DNA from: Delphinus delphis
Taxonomy: Eukaryota; Chordata; Mammalia; Artiodactyla; Delphinidae
DNA length: 64,000 nt
Assembly: GCF_949987515.2 (NCBI RefSeq)
Contig: NC_082694.2
Span: forward strand, 65,904,080-65,968,079
Direction of reading: 5' to 3'
In this document: positions 35,071 to 47,468 of the stretch, piece by piece
How positions within the stretch are numbered: position 1 is the stretch's first letter
Layout: every line of letters begins with the position of its first letter
Program-made: the position numbers and the translations under genes
The notes under the pieces: model-generated
The model's database searches: none
Seen by the model: the letters and a program-made list of their open reading frames with translations, nothing else
Told to the model about the DNA's origin: nothing

Positions 35071-35245
35071 ATGTGAGTGGTGACCTCCCAGGGCTTCGGA
35101 CCAAGACAGTGCTCCAGACTTTAGTGAGCACATGAATGTTTCAGGGACGGCCTTAATTCTGTAGATCGAAATCTCCACCCCCAGAGATATGGATTCAGTA
35201 GCTCTGAAAAGTGGGTGTTTCTGATGCAAAGGGCCCAAGTACAAG
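35071..35245. mobile_element. MER5A-like remnant
   Basis: CCACCCCCAGAGATATGGAT, TCAGTAGCTCTGAAAAGTG and TTTCTGATGCAAAG follow MER5A in reverse layout. The 5' part is diverged. Confidence 0.5.
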
Positions 35246-35394
35246 TTTTAAAAAAAACTAGGGCAAAGGGTGAGTTGACTCCCTAAGAGAAGATAACCTA
35301 AACTTTGCACACTTCATACAATGAGAGGATCTCTTAATCACTGCGTCACCTTGGCTTTCTGCTCATTTAGTTACAACCTGGAGGGCTACATTGT

Positions 35395-35490
35395 CATAAG
35401 GGATACCCTGATGGCAGGAACCATGTCTTTGTTCACCATTGTATAGTTTCTGACACATAGTCCGTGTTTAATGTTTGCTGGAGGAACGGG
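35395..35490 (+). mobile_element. L2 tail fragment
   Basis: GATGGCAGGAACCATGTCTT and CTGACACATAGTCCGTGTTT then AATGTTTGCTGGAGG match the L2 3' terminus. Bases 35491-36110 after it are unassigned. Confidence 0.55.
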
Positions 35491-36114
35491 GCCCAGGGCT
35501 TGCCTTTTGTTTTCTAATGATCTAGATTAATAATTATACCAAGTTGAAAAACCTGTGTTAATCCCCAAAGGCTGGTCAACACCACTGCAGAGATTCAGGT
35601 GGTTCCTATACCCCTAGAGTTGCTTCCTGGTCAATGTGCCTCCATGGCTACAAGTGTTGTGGAATCTGAGATGTGATTCTGTACTTGGGGAGAGAGAGCC
35701 ACAGCTATTTTGTTTGAACCCAAGCTGACCAGATTAGAATGAGTGCAGACATTTTTCCTCTGCAGTTACAGTTAAGTTATAACCTGCCAACTACCCTGTT
35801 TGTCCTGGGACAGAAACAGAACTTTGATGACCCCCAGATGGCATTACCTGAATATTCAGTCAGCAATTCTCTTGAATTGGCCCACTTGTACCCAACTGGA
35901 CCTAATTTTTGTTCTTGTGGGTGATAGCTGCAGGAGGACTCTAGTTAGCACATTGGTTATTGAGAATATAATAATCTACCAATTGTGTGATAGGCAAGAG
36001 TTATATGTAACATAAACTTATTATTCCCAATTTGTAGATGGAATAAGAAAGGTACCTGGTGAGCCACTTGCTACTAAGCAAGATGCAAATGACGAAGAGT
36101 TATATTATTCCTGG

Positions 36115-36655
36115 CATGCTGTTTGTTTCTAGAAACTTGTCCATTTCTTCTAGGTTGTCCACTTTGATGGCATATAGAACAGTATTTCATAGTTCATAGT
36201 ATTTTCTTACGACTTTTTGTATTTCTCCAGTATCGGTTATTAATTCTCTTCGTTCATTTCTTATTTTGTTTATTTGGGTCCTGTCTTTTCTAATTAGTGA
36301 GCCTGGCTAAAGGTTTATCAATTTTGTTTATCTTTAAAAAAAACAGCTCTAGGTGTCATTGATCTTTTCTGTTGTCTTTTTTATCTGTTTATTTCCTCTC
36401 TGATCTTTATTATTTCCTTCCTTCTGCTGACTTTGGGCTTTGTTCTTTCTCTAATTCTTTTAGGTGGTAAGTTATCAATAGGTTGTTTGCGATATTCTTG
36501 TTTCTTGAGAAAGGCCTGTATCGCTATGAACCTCGCTCTTAGAACTGCTTCTGCTGCATCCCATAGATTTTTGGAGTGTCATGCTTCCATTTTCCTTTGA
36601 TCTTGCATATATTCTGATTTCCTCTTTGATTTCTTGACTGGTAGAATTTAGTGAG
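36115..36655 (-). mobile_element. L1 ORF2 internal fragment
   Basis: GTCCATTTCTTCTAGGTTGT, GGTTTATCAATTTTGTTTAT, CTTCTGCTGACTTTGGGCTT and GCTGCATCCCATAGATTTTT are antisense ORF2, parallel to 14720-15170 in the younger L1. Both ends are truncated. Confidence 0.85.
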
Positions 36656-36734
36656 TGATTTCACTGGAAAGAATGCCTTAGAAGAAAAGGTGCTGGTGAG
36701 AAATATACAAATTAATGATCCACCTACTGACCCT

Positions 36735-36960
36735 GAGGGCTTACTCTATGTCTAGCACTGCGCTGGATGCTACCATGTGTGCTGTCTGATACTATCATCT
36801 GGGCTTGTTACATAACCTCTCTGAGTCCCAGTTTCCTCATCACTAGAATGTAACAATAAATTAGATTCAATGGGATAATATATGTAAAGTACTTAGCAGT
36901 GCCTGGCACATGGTAGGTGTTCAAAACATTTTAGTAGTTACTATTGACATTATTTGAGCC
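36735..36960 (+). mobile_element. MIR copy
   Basis: CATAACCTCTCTGAGTCCCA, GTTTCCTCATCACTAGAATG and AGTGCCTGGCACATGGTAGG are the MIR 3' half, with a related antisense-looking piece before it (CTATGTCTAGCACTGCGCTG). Confidence 0.7.
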
Positions 36961-39545
36961 TGGCTTCTCTACAAAACAAAGCTTGAGGCAAAGCTTAAGT
37001 GCTAATGCCTCCCTGGGAGTTGCAGTACCAGGGCAGTGAGAGTGAGGGAAATGAGAAATGGGGAGAGAAGGATGGGAAGCAATATAAGATGATGTGTCAC
37101 CCACCTCTCTTCACATAGAGATATAGCCAGCTACTTGGCTAAAGCAGGACACCCGTGGACTAGCTTTGCAGAAATGCTGTGTCTTGGAAGAGTCCACATG
37201 AGAGAGGCTGGAGAGGAAATTTACATGTGGGCTCCCTCCTGTCTCCCATCTCTCATTGCTCAAAGTTTGCCCCGTGGGGAATTCGTGCTTCTGAACCTCT
37301 GGCTTGTGCCATGTGGCCCCTCGGCAGCCACTGGGAAATCCAGATCCTTCTCCTTGTGGCTCGGCACCTCATCTGAGTCCAGAAGTGGTGAGAAGAGCTG
37401 CTTCTTTTCCTGGGGTCAAAGAAAACCCCCCAAAGAGGGGTAAGAGACCCAGAGACAGGTGAGACCAAGAGGACCTGAGACAGCACATAAGATTAGTCCG
37501 ATACGGATCAAATTATCATTATTATTTGCAGGACACTGTGCAAGGCACTAATGTTTCCTGATCTTAGGGAATCACCTCTCCCTTTCTCCCATGAGACAAC
37601 CATGAAAGCGTCCTCAGCTCTATCCCATCTCTCCTGAGTGTTTGGAAGAGGTCAGCCTGAGTACATCCTCCACTTTCCCAAACCTTTATAAGGCAGAGCA
37701 TCCTTTGATAGTAAGAAAGGCTACAGCTGTGCAAAAGAGCAGAGCAGAATCGAGAGCAGAATGTTGATTTTTTTTTTTCTGCTACCTTTGGGGACTCTAT
37801 CTCTTGGACAAGCAGGATACATGGAACACTACTTCTAGGAACTGTTGCTGGGAGCTCCTTGATATAAAGTTTCTGTGATCAAACATGTGGGTGAATGTTG
37901 CCTCCTACCTTCCCCTCTTTGGAGAGTCAGGGCTCAGATATACATAAAAGGCTCTGAGAAGGCAAAAGAAAGAAACTGGTTGAACCGAATGCATCAGCAA
38001 TTCCCATACTCAACACCTGTCGGGAGCACTGCTTGGGACCCTAGTGGCCCTGGGTTCGATCTCTCTCTGTCTCTATCCCTGAATTCTCAGAAAGCTCTTC
38101 TCTACCATGCGTGCCCACTAGTCTGCAAAGCTGGTTCTCCCAATAAAAAACCAGGAAATCTCGGCCAAACACAATTTCCTCATCTTAATTATTAAGGTAG
38201 TTGAATAAGGTGATCCCTAAGGAGCCTTCCAAACCATTGTAATCTGTGAGGATCATGTTGAAAGGCAGCTGAAGGTCATCTCCTCCAGCTCCTGAGCTGC
38301 CTCAGAGATGACCTATTTAGCTAATAAACAAATGCAAATTTTGAAGCGATGATGTGGAAGTGAAGACTTGCCCCACTGCCGCCCCCTCTGGTAGAATTTT
38401 TCTAAGATGAGAGAAGTACTGTGTACTAAGGGTAATGACCCTGGTGATGGACTGCCTCTGAGTCCCTGGGCTGGTAGAGAGCTGCAGCAGTGGGGTTAAC
38501 GTTCTCACTGTGCCACATCGGCCACAAGGGACCTTTAAAACTGCAAGTGGCCAAGAACTTTGACTTCTCTCTGAAAGAGTGGTCCCTTGGGCAGTACTCT
38601 GCCCTCTGATCACTGGCTAGGTCCGCCCTGCCATGCCTGTGGATCCAGCCTGACCAAGAATTCCCACACAGCTCAGAGAATTGAGCCAGACCCCATCACA
38701 GCCTGGGGACTAGAGACCCTGGGGGCTTGTCTCCATCTGGACAGACCACACATCTGCCCTCTGGAGGCACAGCGACGACTCACATCTGGATCCAATTGGT
38801 TCTCAAGTGCCTGAGGTAGGAGAGGTCACAGGACTCGTTCCCTGGGTCTCTTAGCCAAATGTCCTGTTTTCTCCCCAGTCTAATCCTTAACGAGAAGAGG
38901 CTGCCAGCCAGCCGAGCTACGTCATAACGCTCCATGTCTGAAATGTTCGGCTTCTCTTCAGGAACCAAAGTGAAGAAACGTTCAGATGGCGTTGCTGGGG
39001 GGAGAACTTCGGGCCAGAGGCGTTCAGGATGGGCCAGCTGCTAGGACGCGGGCACAGGCCTCGGAGTCTGTCCCGATCCAGACGCTGTCTCCCTCTGATG
39101 CTGTTTGAGGACCCTGGCTACCTCCTCAACCGGGTCACTTCCTCCAGATGGGCGCAGGACTCACCTGCCCCCCTCACCTGTTCTGGCCTGCAGCCCAGGC
39201 AGCAGAAGGGAGGCCGAGGTTTCCTGTGGCAGCGTCTGCATTCCGTCTTCCGCTGGAGGGATGGAGGCGTGGTCCCTCTCCCACCTGGCCTGTCGTTCCC
39301 ACCACCTCCCCTCTGGCCCCCCCTGCAAGCTGCGGCTCCTAGACCATTTCTGCTCCTCTCTCTTCCTACTGTCTCTGCTTCTTAAGAATGAAGAAAAGAC
39401 CATGGGAGTCCTGAGAGGCTTAAAACCCCCCTCAACCTGCTTTTCAAAACTGCTTCACTCACCCGCTTATACACGTTTATACACATGCTCACACACAGGA
39501 TCGTGTTCTAAGTTCATTCTCTTTTGTGATGCTCTTCAACATAAT
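36961..39545. other. Unassigned, no gene
   Basis: This is unique-looking DNA. The part 38990-39360 is GC-rich with scattered CpG (GGACGCGGGCACAGGCCTCG) but falls short of a clear CpG island by eye. Frames of up to 147 codons there overlap each other and show no domain. An MIR-like scrap may lie at 38170-38290. Confidence 0.4.
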
Positions 39546-39550
39546 TAATT

Positions 39551-39895
39551 CAGAAAGCTTTTTTAAAAAATTTTAAAAATATTTATTTATTTATTTGGCT
39601 GCCTTGGGTCTTCGTTGCTGTGCACAGGCTTTCTCTAGCTGCGGCGAGCGGGGGCTGCTCTTCGTTGCGGTGCACGGGCTTCTCATTGCGGTGGCTTCAC
39701 TTGCTGTGGAGCATGGGCTCTAGGCGCGCGGGCTCAGTAGTTGTGGCTCTAGAGCGCAGGCTCAGTAGTTATGGCGCACGGGCTTCGTTGCTCCGTGGCA
39801 TGTGGGATCTTCTCGGACCAGGGATCGAACCCGTGTCCCCTGCATTGGCAGGCGGATTCTTAACCACTGCACCACCAGGGAAGTCCCTCAGAAAA
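39551..39895 (-). mobile_element. Long-form CHR-type SINE
   Basis: GGCTGCCTTGGGTCTTCGTT ... GGGATCGAACCC ... CACCACCAGGGAAGTCCC. An imperfect TSD TCAGAAA(A/G)C is visible at 39551 and 39888. It carries only two of the CAGTAGTTGTGG-type internal repeats, against three in the other long copies. Confidence 0.88.
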
Positions 39896-42324
39896 CTCTT
39901 ATTTTCAAAAAGACTTCTCCCCTCTTGCTGACCTGTGCCCTGTCCCCAACCCCACAAGCATGACTCCATCCACTTGGATGGAAGCCTGCTTTCAGAAAAG
40001 TCTCAGACCAAGTAGCTTGGCCTGGGCCTTTTGGGGACATACCATCATCTTATGTCCCTGAGCTGGTCAGAAAAGCGAGTCTCTCCCTTACAGTGCTTGG
40101 GTGCTGGTGCGAGTGTACCTCTCTCCCCACCCGCATCCTCACACCACAGTGAGGACTGGACACTGGCAGAAGCAGGCTCCAGTCCAAGGCTCTGCCCACT
40201 CATCTCTGTGGCCTCCACAGGCCTGAGATTGCCCAGAGGTGGCCGGGTACAGACCAGGATGCCCGAGGTAACCTGGCCAGAGGTCCAACTGCTGGTGTCC
40301 GTCTTTTTCTCTCCCCTGGGTGATCCCCTGGATCTCCACATGTGGCTCTGTCGCAGCAGGAGGGAACTTCAGAGAGCTCCACCAGGGAGTCTCAGCCGTT
40401 GCACATCTGTTTCCCAGGTGTGCCTCAAGTGCTCACATCTGAGGGGTGAGAAAGCATGGTGATGTTTGCATGTGATTTCAGCGCAGTCGTATGCTGGCAT
40501 TGCACACGGGTGCACACGGATGCTTTCTATTAGTGGACTTGTCCTTCTCCATATCTTGGGCCTCTTGTTCCTCCCACTCTCTTCATCACCGTCTCCGTCT
40601 CCGCTGGCTGGCTGGCTCTGTCTTTGTCTCTCTGCCCCCATCTCTCTGGGTCTTTGTCCCTGTCTCTCTGTTTTATCCATTTTCTTTCTCTTTGTCTCAT
40701 TTCATTGAAAGCCTAGGAAGATAGGCCAAGAGGAAATCGTTTAAGAATACACTGATTGTCTGAATGTGGTATCGCCTTCCAGAGAAATTAGTTAAAAGGC
40801 CCTCACCTCAGTGGGCGCAGTGCTTGCCTAGGCCTCTCTGGTTCCTGCCGCTGGGAAGTGAGCCGTCTGGAGCGATCTGGGGAGGAGGGCTTGGAAATAG
40901 TAGCTCTTAAGACCAGATTATCATCTGATACATGACAGGCCCCAACTTCCTAAATCCCCCTAATTTGCTTAAGAGGGAGCTTGAATTAGCTAGATGGGAA
41001 GTATATCCTCTCTTTATAGATGGGGGGAAAAATATGCCCAGAAATCCAAGATCATACCGAATATTACACGGTGTTTCTGGGACACATGTAATTATGGAAC
41101 CCAGAAAGAACGCTCTGCCTTGTCCTCAGAATACATTGACTGTCTACTCAGGAACTCTCTAGGCCTCTTCTGTAATTGAATGACACACACCAAAGCACTT
41201 TGGGGTTGGTAAGGAGAATCATTGCATGCCAAGACGTTTTGATGTTTCGTGTTTGCACATGGCGAACCTAACTGAAAGGAATACTGTATTCCTGCTTCAC
41301 TGCCTGCTCAACAGTATCACGTAGGGTGCGTAAGAACTCACGTTCTCAGTTCCAGAAACACAGAGCATTACAGCTGAAAAGCACTTGGAAGAGTAAATCC
41401 AACTTGCTCAGTGTTCCAAACGGGGAACCTGAGGCCCGAGGAGAGGCGCGGCTCACAAATCTAGTGGAGCAGAGCAGACTCCTTTCTGCCAGGCAGGTGT
41501 TCTCTTTGTTACTCCATAGGGTGCCTGGGAGGGACCCATCAGCTGAGGTCTCTGAGCTCCCTTAGGCCGTGAGTCCCCAAAGAGGCTGGGTGCACATGGC
41601 CAGGCCAGTAGAGGGAGCAGTGTAGGGTTGCATCGTCTGTGGCCCATGCAAAGCGGTTTCTGCTTTTTGCCTCTCTTTCCAGGCTGTTCATCTCCTTGGC
41701 AGTCGGCCTGGCCCTGAACCCAGAGTCACTGGCAGGCCATGGATAGTTCTGTTCTGAGCACTCACTTCTCTGGCACCTGTTCCCCATCGGGGCGCTGCAG
41801 CACTCTGTATCTGAAGCCACGTGAGAGACTTCTCTCATTACTCCCTCTCCCGTGGCCCTTGGATCAGGGATCCTCTCAGACCCCTCTCAGCCCTAATGAA
41901 ACAGACGGTAAGGTGCCCCTCGGCAGAGATAGGACAAGCTTTGCGTCCAGGCCAGGGCATCAGCCTTGAAGCTGGGGGCTGGACAGCTGTCCACGCCAAG
42001 CACTGTCCAAACGCCTCTTGTTTGATCTTAAGCCTCAGTTTCCCCTTCTGCAAAGAGAGCCCTGGGTAGTCTTCCTCTGAGGACTGCCTTTTGGGGGGCC
42101 ACAAACCTCACTCATGGCTTTCAGGCCACCAAGGCAGGGAACCTCACTGAGATGATTCTGAAGTGGGAGAGTAACCCAGGGAAAGCACTGGTCTAGGTGT
42201 TAAGTTCCATTTTAAAACCTAAAATATGTGTTCATTCTCACCTTTACACCACCGCGTACCAGCTCTCCTTGAGAAATAGTCATGTGAACTCCCAACTCAC
42301 AGTAGATTTGCACAGGCACAAAAT
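39896..42324. other. Unassigned, no gene
   Basis: No repeat family is clear except a possible MIR-like piece near 41330-41470 (AACGGGGAACCTGAGGCCCG). Several overlapping frames of 60-140 codons have no domain or exon borders. It includes a GGCTGGCTGGCT and TCTCTG-rich tract at 40555-40690. Confidence 0.4.
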
Positions 42325-42407
42325 TCCCTATCTCCCTCCCTCTCCCCTCTCTTTGTCTCTCCTTACCTTCCCTCCCTCTCTCTCTTCCTCTCTCTCTCCG
42401 CCCCCAA
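42325..42407. repeat. Pyrimidine-rich low-complexity tract
   Basis: CTATCTCCCTCCCTCTCCCC continues with CTCT and CCTC runs to CTCTCTCTCCGCCCCC. Confidence 0.85.
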
Positions 42408-42905
42408 AACCCTGAGGTGTGCGAGGTATCACACAGCCGAGAGTGGTTTGCACGGGGCTTTTTTCCTCCAGAGAGAAGTTAAGTGCCTTATTTTCTCCAC
42501 TCGGGTGGCTAAATTATTCTCAATGCGTTAAACAGTGTAATTAAACACATACGCCTGAAATGCGCCGGTCCCCTCCCCCCACCCTTCCTCGCTCCTTGTC
42601 GGCAGAGAGCACATTAGCCCCAGCCTTCAAGCTCTGTTAGTTTTAATTTGAGTTGTGGAATTAGTAATGGGTTTTGCTGGAACACTGTTGTGGGAAATAG
42701 ATCACTCCTCGTGCAGGGTGTGGGCACCATTTCAAATGAGTATTTGTTAAGGGGAAAACTGTCCCTTGTCGTGTTCTGCTACATTACATCAGATTTATTT
42801 CCATTGTTCTGGAAAACACCAGCCAGGAGAGTGCGGTGTGCATCACTCCCTGGCAGGGAACAGTTGAACGCTGCTTCCTGTTTCTCAGCGGATTGAAAAC
42901 AAAAT
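42408..42905. other. Candidate conserved noncoding element
   Basis: The region is repeat-free with homeodomain-like words (GTGTAATTAAACAC, GTTTTAATTTGAG, GGAATTAGTAATGGG), mixed with CpG words (ACATACGCCTGAAATGCGCC). There is no coding frame of note. It follows the pyrimidine tract directly. Confidence 0.32.
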
Positions 42906-43238
42906 GCAAAGAGAATCTCTCTTTTTGGCTGGGATGGTCTAAGCTCAGCCTGGAGGCCGGGTCACCAGGGCAAGCCTTGCACCTGTCACTGTGAGGTCTG
43001 TCCTATCGTGTCACTGACAGAAAGCAACTGGGTGGTTTGGTGTCAAAAATATCATGTTGAAGAAAAGCAGTTGAGTGCAGAGAACCCCAGCAGGTCAAAG
43101 TGAAAGGCTCTAACTCAGGGATACTTCTGCACCCCCCTTTAATAATCATCCAACCTCAGCTTGACTGTCTCCACTGAAGGGTGCTCAGGGCCCTCCTGGT
43201 TCTGTGGTCATTGCTGCCGTTAGCAGCTCTTACTCTCG

Positions 43239-43398
43239 GCTCTGTCCAATAAGGTGGCCGCTAGCCATGTATGGGTATTTAAATTTAAATGTAAATTAAT
43301 TAAAATAAAATAAAACTTAAAATTCAGTTCCTTAGTTGCATTTACCGTATTTTAAGTGCTCAAAAGCCACATGTAGCTAGTGGCTACTCTATTGGACT
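43239..43398 (-). mobile_element. hAT-like nonautonomous DNA transposon remnant
   Basis: The terminal inverted repeats are TCTGTCCAATA at the left and TATTGGACT at the right, with TGGCCGCTAGCCATG / CACATGTAGCTAGTGGC subterminal inverted repeats around an AT-rich core. It is the inverse orientation of the copy at 63606-63809. Bases 42906-43238 before it are unassigned. Confidence 0.65.
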
Positions 43399-43669
43399 CA
43401 ACTTTGGGGACCTGAGGAGACCTACTGTTGGAAGTCCAGGAGTAACTGGCCAGTGCCTGGGGTGCCCCACCTGTCACAGGGACAGGGCAGTGGGCACCTG
43501 GGGAGATCCTGACAGGGTGATGGTCACGAGACCTACCTACCTAGACTTCGTTATGTTCCATGCCAAGCTCTTTACAAGAAGCTTCTCCTTTAATACCCAC
43601 CTAGTGCTAAAAGGCTGGTTTTATTACCACCACCTCCATTGCATTTTATACGTAAGTAAAGGAGGCTCA

Positions 43670-43881
43670 GGGCTTCCCTGGTGGCGGAGTGGTTGAGAGT
43701 CCGCCTGCCGATGCAGGGGACACGGGTTCGTGCCCCGGTCCGGGAAGATCCCACATGCCGCGGAGTGGCTGGGCCCGTGAGCCATGGCCGCTGAGCCTGC
43801 GCGTCCGGAGCCTGTGGTCCGCAACGGGAGAGGCCACAACAGTGAGAGGCCCGCGTACCACAAAAATAAAAAAAAAAAATG
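43670..43881 (+). mobile_element. CHR SINE (short form)
   Basis: It runs from GGCTTCCCTGGTGGCGGAG to CGTACCACAAAAATAAAAAA and is almost identical to the common form. I could not identify a clean TSD. Bases 43399-43669 before it and 43882-44619 after it show no gene or named repeat. Confidence 0.93.
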
Positions 43882-44619
43882 ATGAAAGCGTTGAAAAGTA
43901 ACTTCATTTTCATTTCAACATCTTCATCCAGGACCAAGATTAAAAATGTTAGTGCAAAGGACAGAGTTCTGTGGCTATTACAGTATGATGATTCCAAGGT
44001 AATCCAGAATCATTCATCTATGATCTCTGGTTCAAACTGTGAATTATATTTACTATATTTTACTTTACTCTGCTACTCTACACTGTACTTATGTAAAATA
44101 CTGTAGGATATAACCTACCCAGTCTAGTGGTCTTGTTTGGTTTTACCATCTTATATGTAAGGAATAAAGGGTGATTTTATCAAACACTTTTTAAAAATCA
44201 AGATATTTTATCTATCTGTATTTATGTAAATCAATACATATGACCATATATATGGCATTCTCCTGTTCATCTGGAGTTGGAACTCTATTTTTAGAATCAG
44301 GAAAAAAAAGAGCAGGAAAGTTAAGTAACTGATTTTGGTAAGGCTATATTTGCTTCTAGAAATACACACATCATTTCCTAAGTACTCAGTGTTTCTTTGC
44401 AAGTCCATTTCAGAATTTTGCTATGAATATTATACTTCTTAAAAATATTATTATAGAGCTATAAAAAATTTTAACCAATGCTTTGGGGGAATGAATGTGT
44501 AAATTACAAATAAGCCTTCTGTTTATAAAAAGAGAATCACAAAGTTTCTTACATTAAGTTCCCATAAAAATTAACATTTGGCTCAATTTATAAAAATGAA
44601 ACTTCTAAGAAAAGATTCA

Positions 44620-45178
44620 TAGCACATTTATATTTGTATAAAGTGAAGAATATCTGTTCATCCAAAGACATTGTAAAGGAAGTAAAAAGATAAGCCACAG
44701 ACTGGGAGAAGATGCTTAGGACACATACGACCAACAAAATATGAATATCCAGAGTAAATAAAGAATTCCTACAAGTCCATAAGGAAAAGATAACATAGAC
44801 AAATGGGCATAAGATATGAATATTCATTTCATACAAGGGGGAATGTGAATGAAGACTATACATATTGAAAGATGCTCAGTCTTACCAGTAATTTCAAGGA
44901 GACATAAATGAAGACTGCAAGGAGTTACCACTTTACACCCACCAGATGCATACAAATAAGAATCCTGCCAATACCAAATGTTAGCGAGGAGATAGAGCAG
45001 TGGGAACTCTTTTACATTGCTGGCGAGATTATAAATTGATACAATCTTGGAAAATACTGTGGCATATTTAGTGAAGCCCTGTTCCACTTAAGTCGTCAGT
45101 GAAATGGAAATTAACACCACAATGAGATACCACCACACAGGCAGTAAAAAAAACTACAATTAAAAATACTGACTACAG
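44620..45178 (+). mobile_element. Old L1 ORF2 fragments, plus strand
   Basis: CATCCAAAGACATTGTAAAG, AAGCCACAGACTGGGAGAAG and ACCACTTTACACCCACCAGA are sense ORF2. A second start of the same region (TGAAATGGAAATTAACACCA, CAATGAGATACCACCACAC) follows at about 45095, so there are two adjacent pieces. Confidence 0.75.
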
Positions 45179-45389
45179 GCTTCCCTGGTGGCGCAGTGGT
45201 TGAGAGTCCGCCTGCCGATGCAGGGGACACGGGTTCCTGCCCCGGTCCGGGAAGATCCCACATGCCGCGGAGCGGCTGGGCCCGTGAGCCATGGCCCCTG
45301 AGCCTGCGCGTCCGGAGCCTGTGCTCCACAACGGGAGAGGCCACGGCAGTGAGAGGCCCGCGTACCGCAAAAAAAAAAAAAAAAAAAAA
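45179..45389 (+). mobile_element. CHR SINE (short form), long pure A tail
   Basis: GCTTCCCTGGTGGCGCAG to CGTACCGC is followed by about 21 A. It sits exactly between plus-strand and minus-strand L1 pieces. No clean TSD was found. Confidence 0.93.
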
Positions 45390-47097
45390 GTGGAACATTT
45401 TTTCATGTTGGTTATTGCCTATTTTTATATATTTCTTGGTAAAATGCTCAAATCTTTTGACCATTTTGAATCAGTGGTCTTCCTCTTATTATTGATTTAT
45501 AGGAGTTCTTTTTATATTCTGGATACAAGTCCTTTGCCTAATTCATGTGCTACGTATGAATATTTTCTCCTGGTCCATGGTTTGCTTTTTTGTTAATGGT
45601 GTCTTTCACACTTTTCATGAAGTTTAATTTATCCAATTTTTTTTCTTTTAAGGCTCATTTTTGTGTTCTATCAAAGACACATTTACCTACCCCAAGATCT
45701 CAAATATTTTCTATGTTTTCTTCTAAAAGTGCTATAATTTTAAGTTTTATCTTTAGGTTTGTGATCATTTTGACTGGATTTTTGTGTATGGTATGGAGTA
45801 AGCGTTCGTGTTTATCTTTTTTCCACATGGATGTCCTGTTGCTCCAGCATCAGTTTTTGAAAGACCTTTCTGTCCCCATTGAATTGCCTTGGAACCTTGT
45901 CAAAAATTAACTTACCATATATGTTTGGGTCTATTTCTGGATTCTCTACTCTGCTCCATTGATCTATTCATCCATCTTTTTGCCAATACTATAGCTTTAT
46001 AACAGGTATTGAAGTCAGGTTGGCTAAGTCCTCCAATTTTTTCTTTTTCTAAAATTCTTTGCTTATTCTAGGTCTTTTGAATTTAGATTTAAATTTTAGA
46101 AACAGCTTGTCAATTTCTAAAAGACGAGAATGCTAGAATTTTGGTTGGGATTGTATTGAATCCGTAGATTAATTTGGAGAGAATTGCAATACTGAGCAAT
46201 GAACTTGATCTATCTCTCCATTTATTTCGGTCTTTCATTTCTCACAGCAATGTTTTGTAGTTTTTGATATAGAGACCTTGGATGTCTTTAGTTAGATTTT
46301 GCCGCAAGCATTTTTAATAGAATGCTACTGTTTTCCTATTGTTTGCTGCTTGTATCTTGTGACCTTGCTACATTCAATTATTAATTCTAGTAGTTCATTT
46401 CTACAATCCAAATACCAAATAGGGACCATTTTTTTCTTCTTTCACATCTTTTTACTCTTTATTTTCTTATTGAACTGGCAAGGACCTCTAGTACAATGTG
46501 AAATAGAAGTGGGGGCAGCAGGCATTCTTGCCTTAATTATGATCATAAGCGGAAAAAATATATATTCTTCCATCATTAAATATGATTTTAGCTGTAGATT
46601 TTTCATAGATGTCCTTCATCAGTTTGAGAATATTACCTACTCTTTCAGGTAACTCTCCTCCGAAAGTTTCTATCGTAAGTATGTGTTGAATTTTGTCAAA
46701 TAATCCTAATTCAATTATTGGTTTTCTTTTTAGCCTTTTAATATGGCTAATTACACTGATTTTTTTTTTTTGTAGGATTAAACCAAACTTACATTCCTGA
46801 AATAAAACCAGCTTAGTCTTGACGTATTATCCTTGTTTTTTTTCTTTTTTACATTTGGTTTCCTAAAATTTTGTTAAGGACCTTTGCCATCTCTGCTCAC
46901 ATGGGACTCTGATTCATAATTATCTTGGGGGGCAGTGTGGGGGTGGATTCCTTTATAAGCCTTCGTTGTTAGTGTTATGCTGACCTGATAAAATACCTCT
47001 AATTTCTGAAGAAGTGCGTGTAAGATTAGTGCTATTTTTCCATTGAAGGTATAATAGAATTCACTAGTAAAACCACCTGAGTCTGGGGGTTTCTTTT

Positions 47098-47468
47098 TGG
47101 AAAGCTTTGTGTTTTTTTTTTTTTAGATTTTTTTTGGCTGCGTTGGGTCTTCATTGTTGCGTGCGGGCTTTCTCTAGTTGTGGCAGGTGGGGGCCACTCT
47201 TCGTTTTGGTGCGCGGACTTCTCATTGCAGTGGCTTCTCTTGTTGCGGAGCACAGGCTCTAGGTGTGCGGACTTCAGTAGTTGTGGCACATGGACTCAGT
47301 AGTTGTGGCTCACGGGGTCTAGAGCACAGGCTCAGTAGTTGTGGTGCATGGGCTTAGTTGCTCCACGGCATGTGAGATCTTCCCGGACCAGGGCTTGAAC
47401 CCGTGTCCCCTGCATTGGCAGGCAGATTCTTAACCACTGTGCCACCAGGGAAGTCCCTGGAAAGCTTT
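47098..47468 (-). mobile_element. Long-form CHR-type SINE with TSD
   Basis: The TSD TGGAAAGCTTT is at 47098-47108 and 47458-47468. The body of about 340 bp has three CAGTAGTTGTGG-type repeats and a GGGCTTGAACCC B box (antisense). Confidence 0.93.

Noticed and set aside
39029..39548. GC-rich stretch as a CpG-island promoter
   Set aside because: CpGs are scattered and the GC content is only moderately raised by eye. No first-exon or TATA evidence is seen.
28146..44600. 3' exons of GALNT14, the expected upstream neighbour
   Set aside because: I looked for the C-terminal lectin-domain motifs and found none. In human the gap between the genes is larger than this window.
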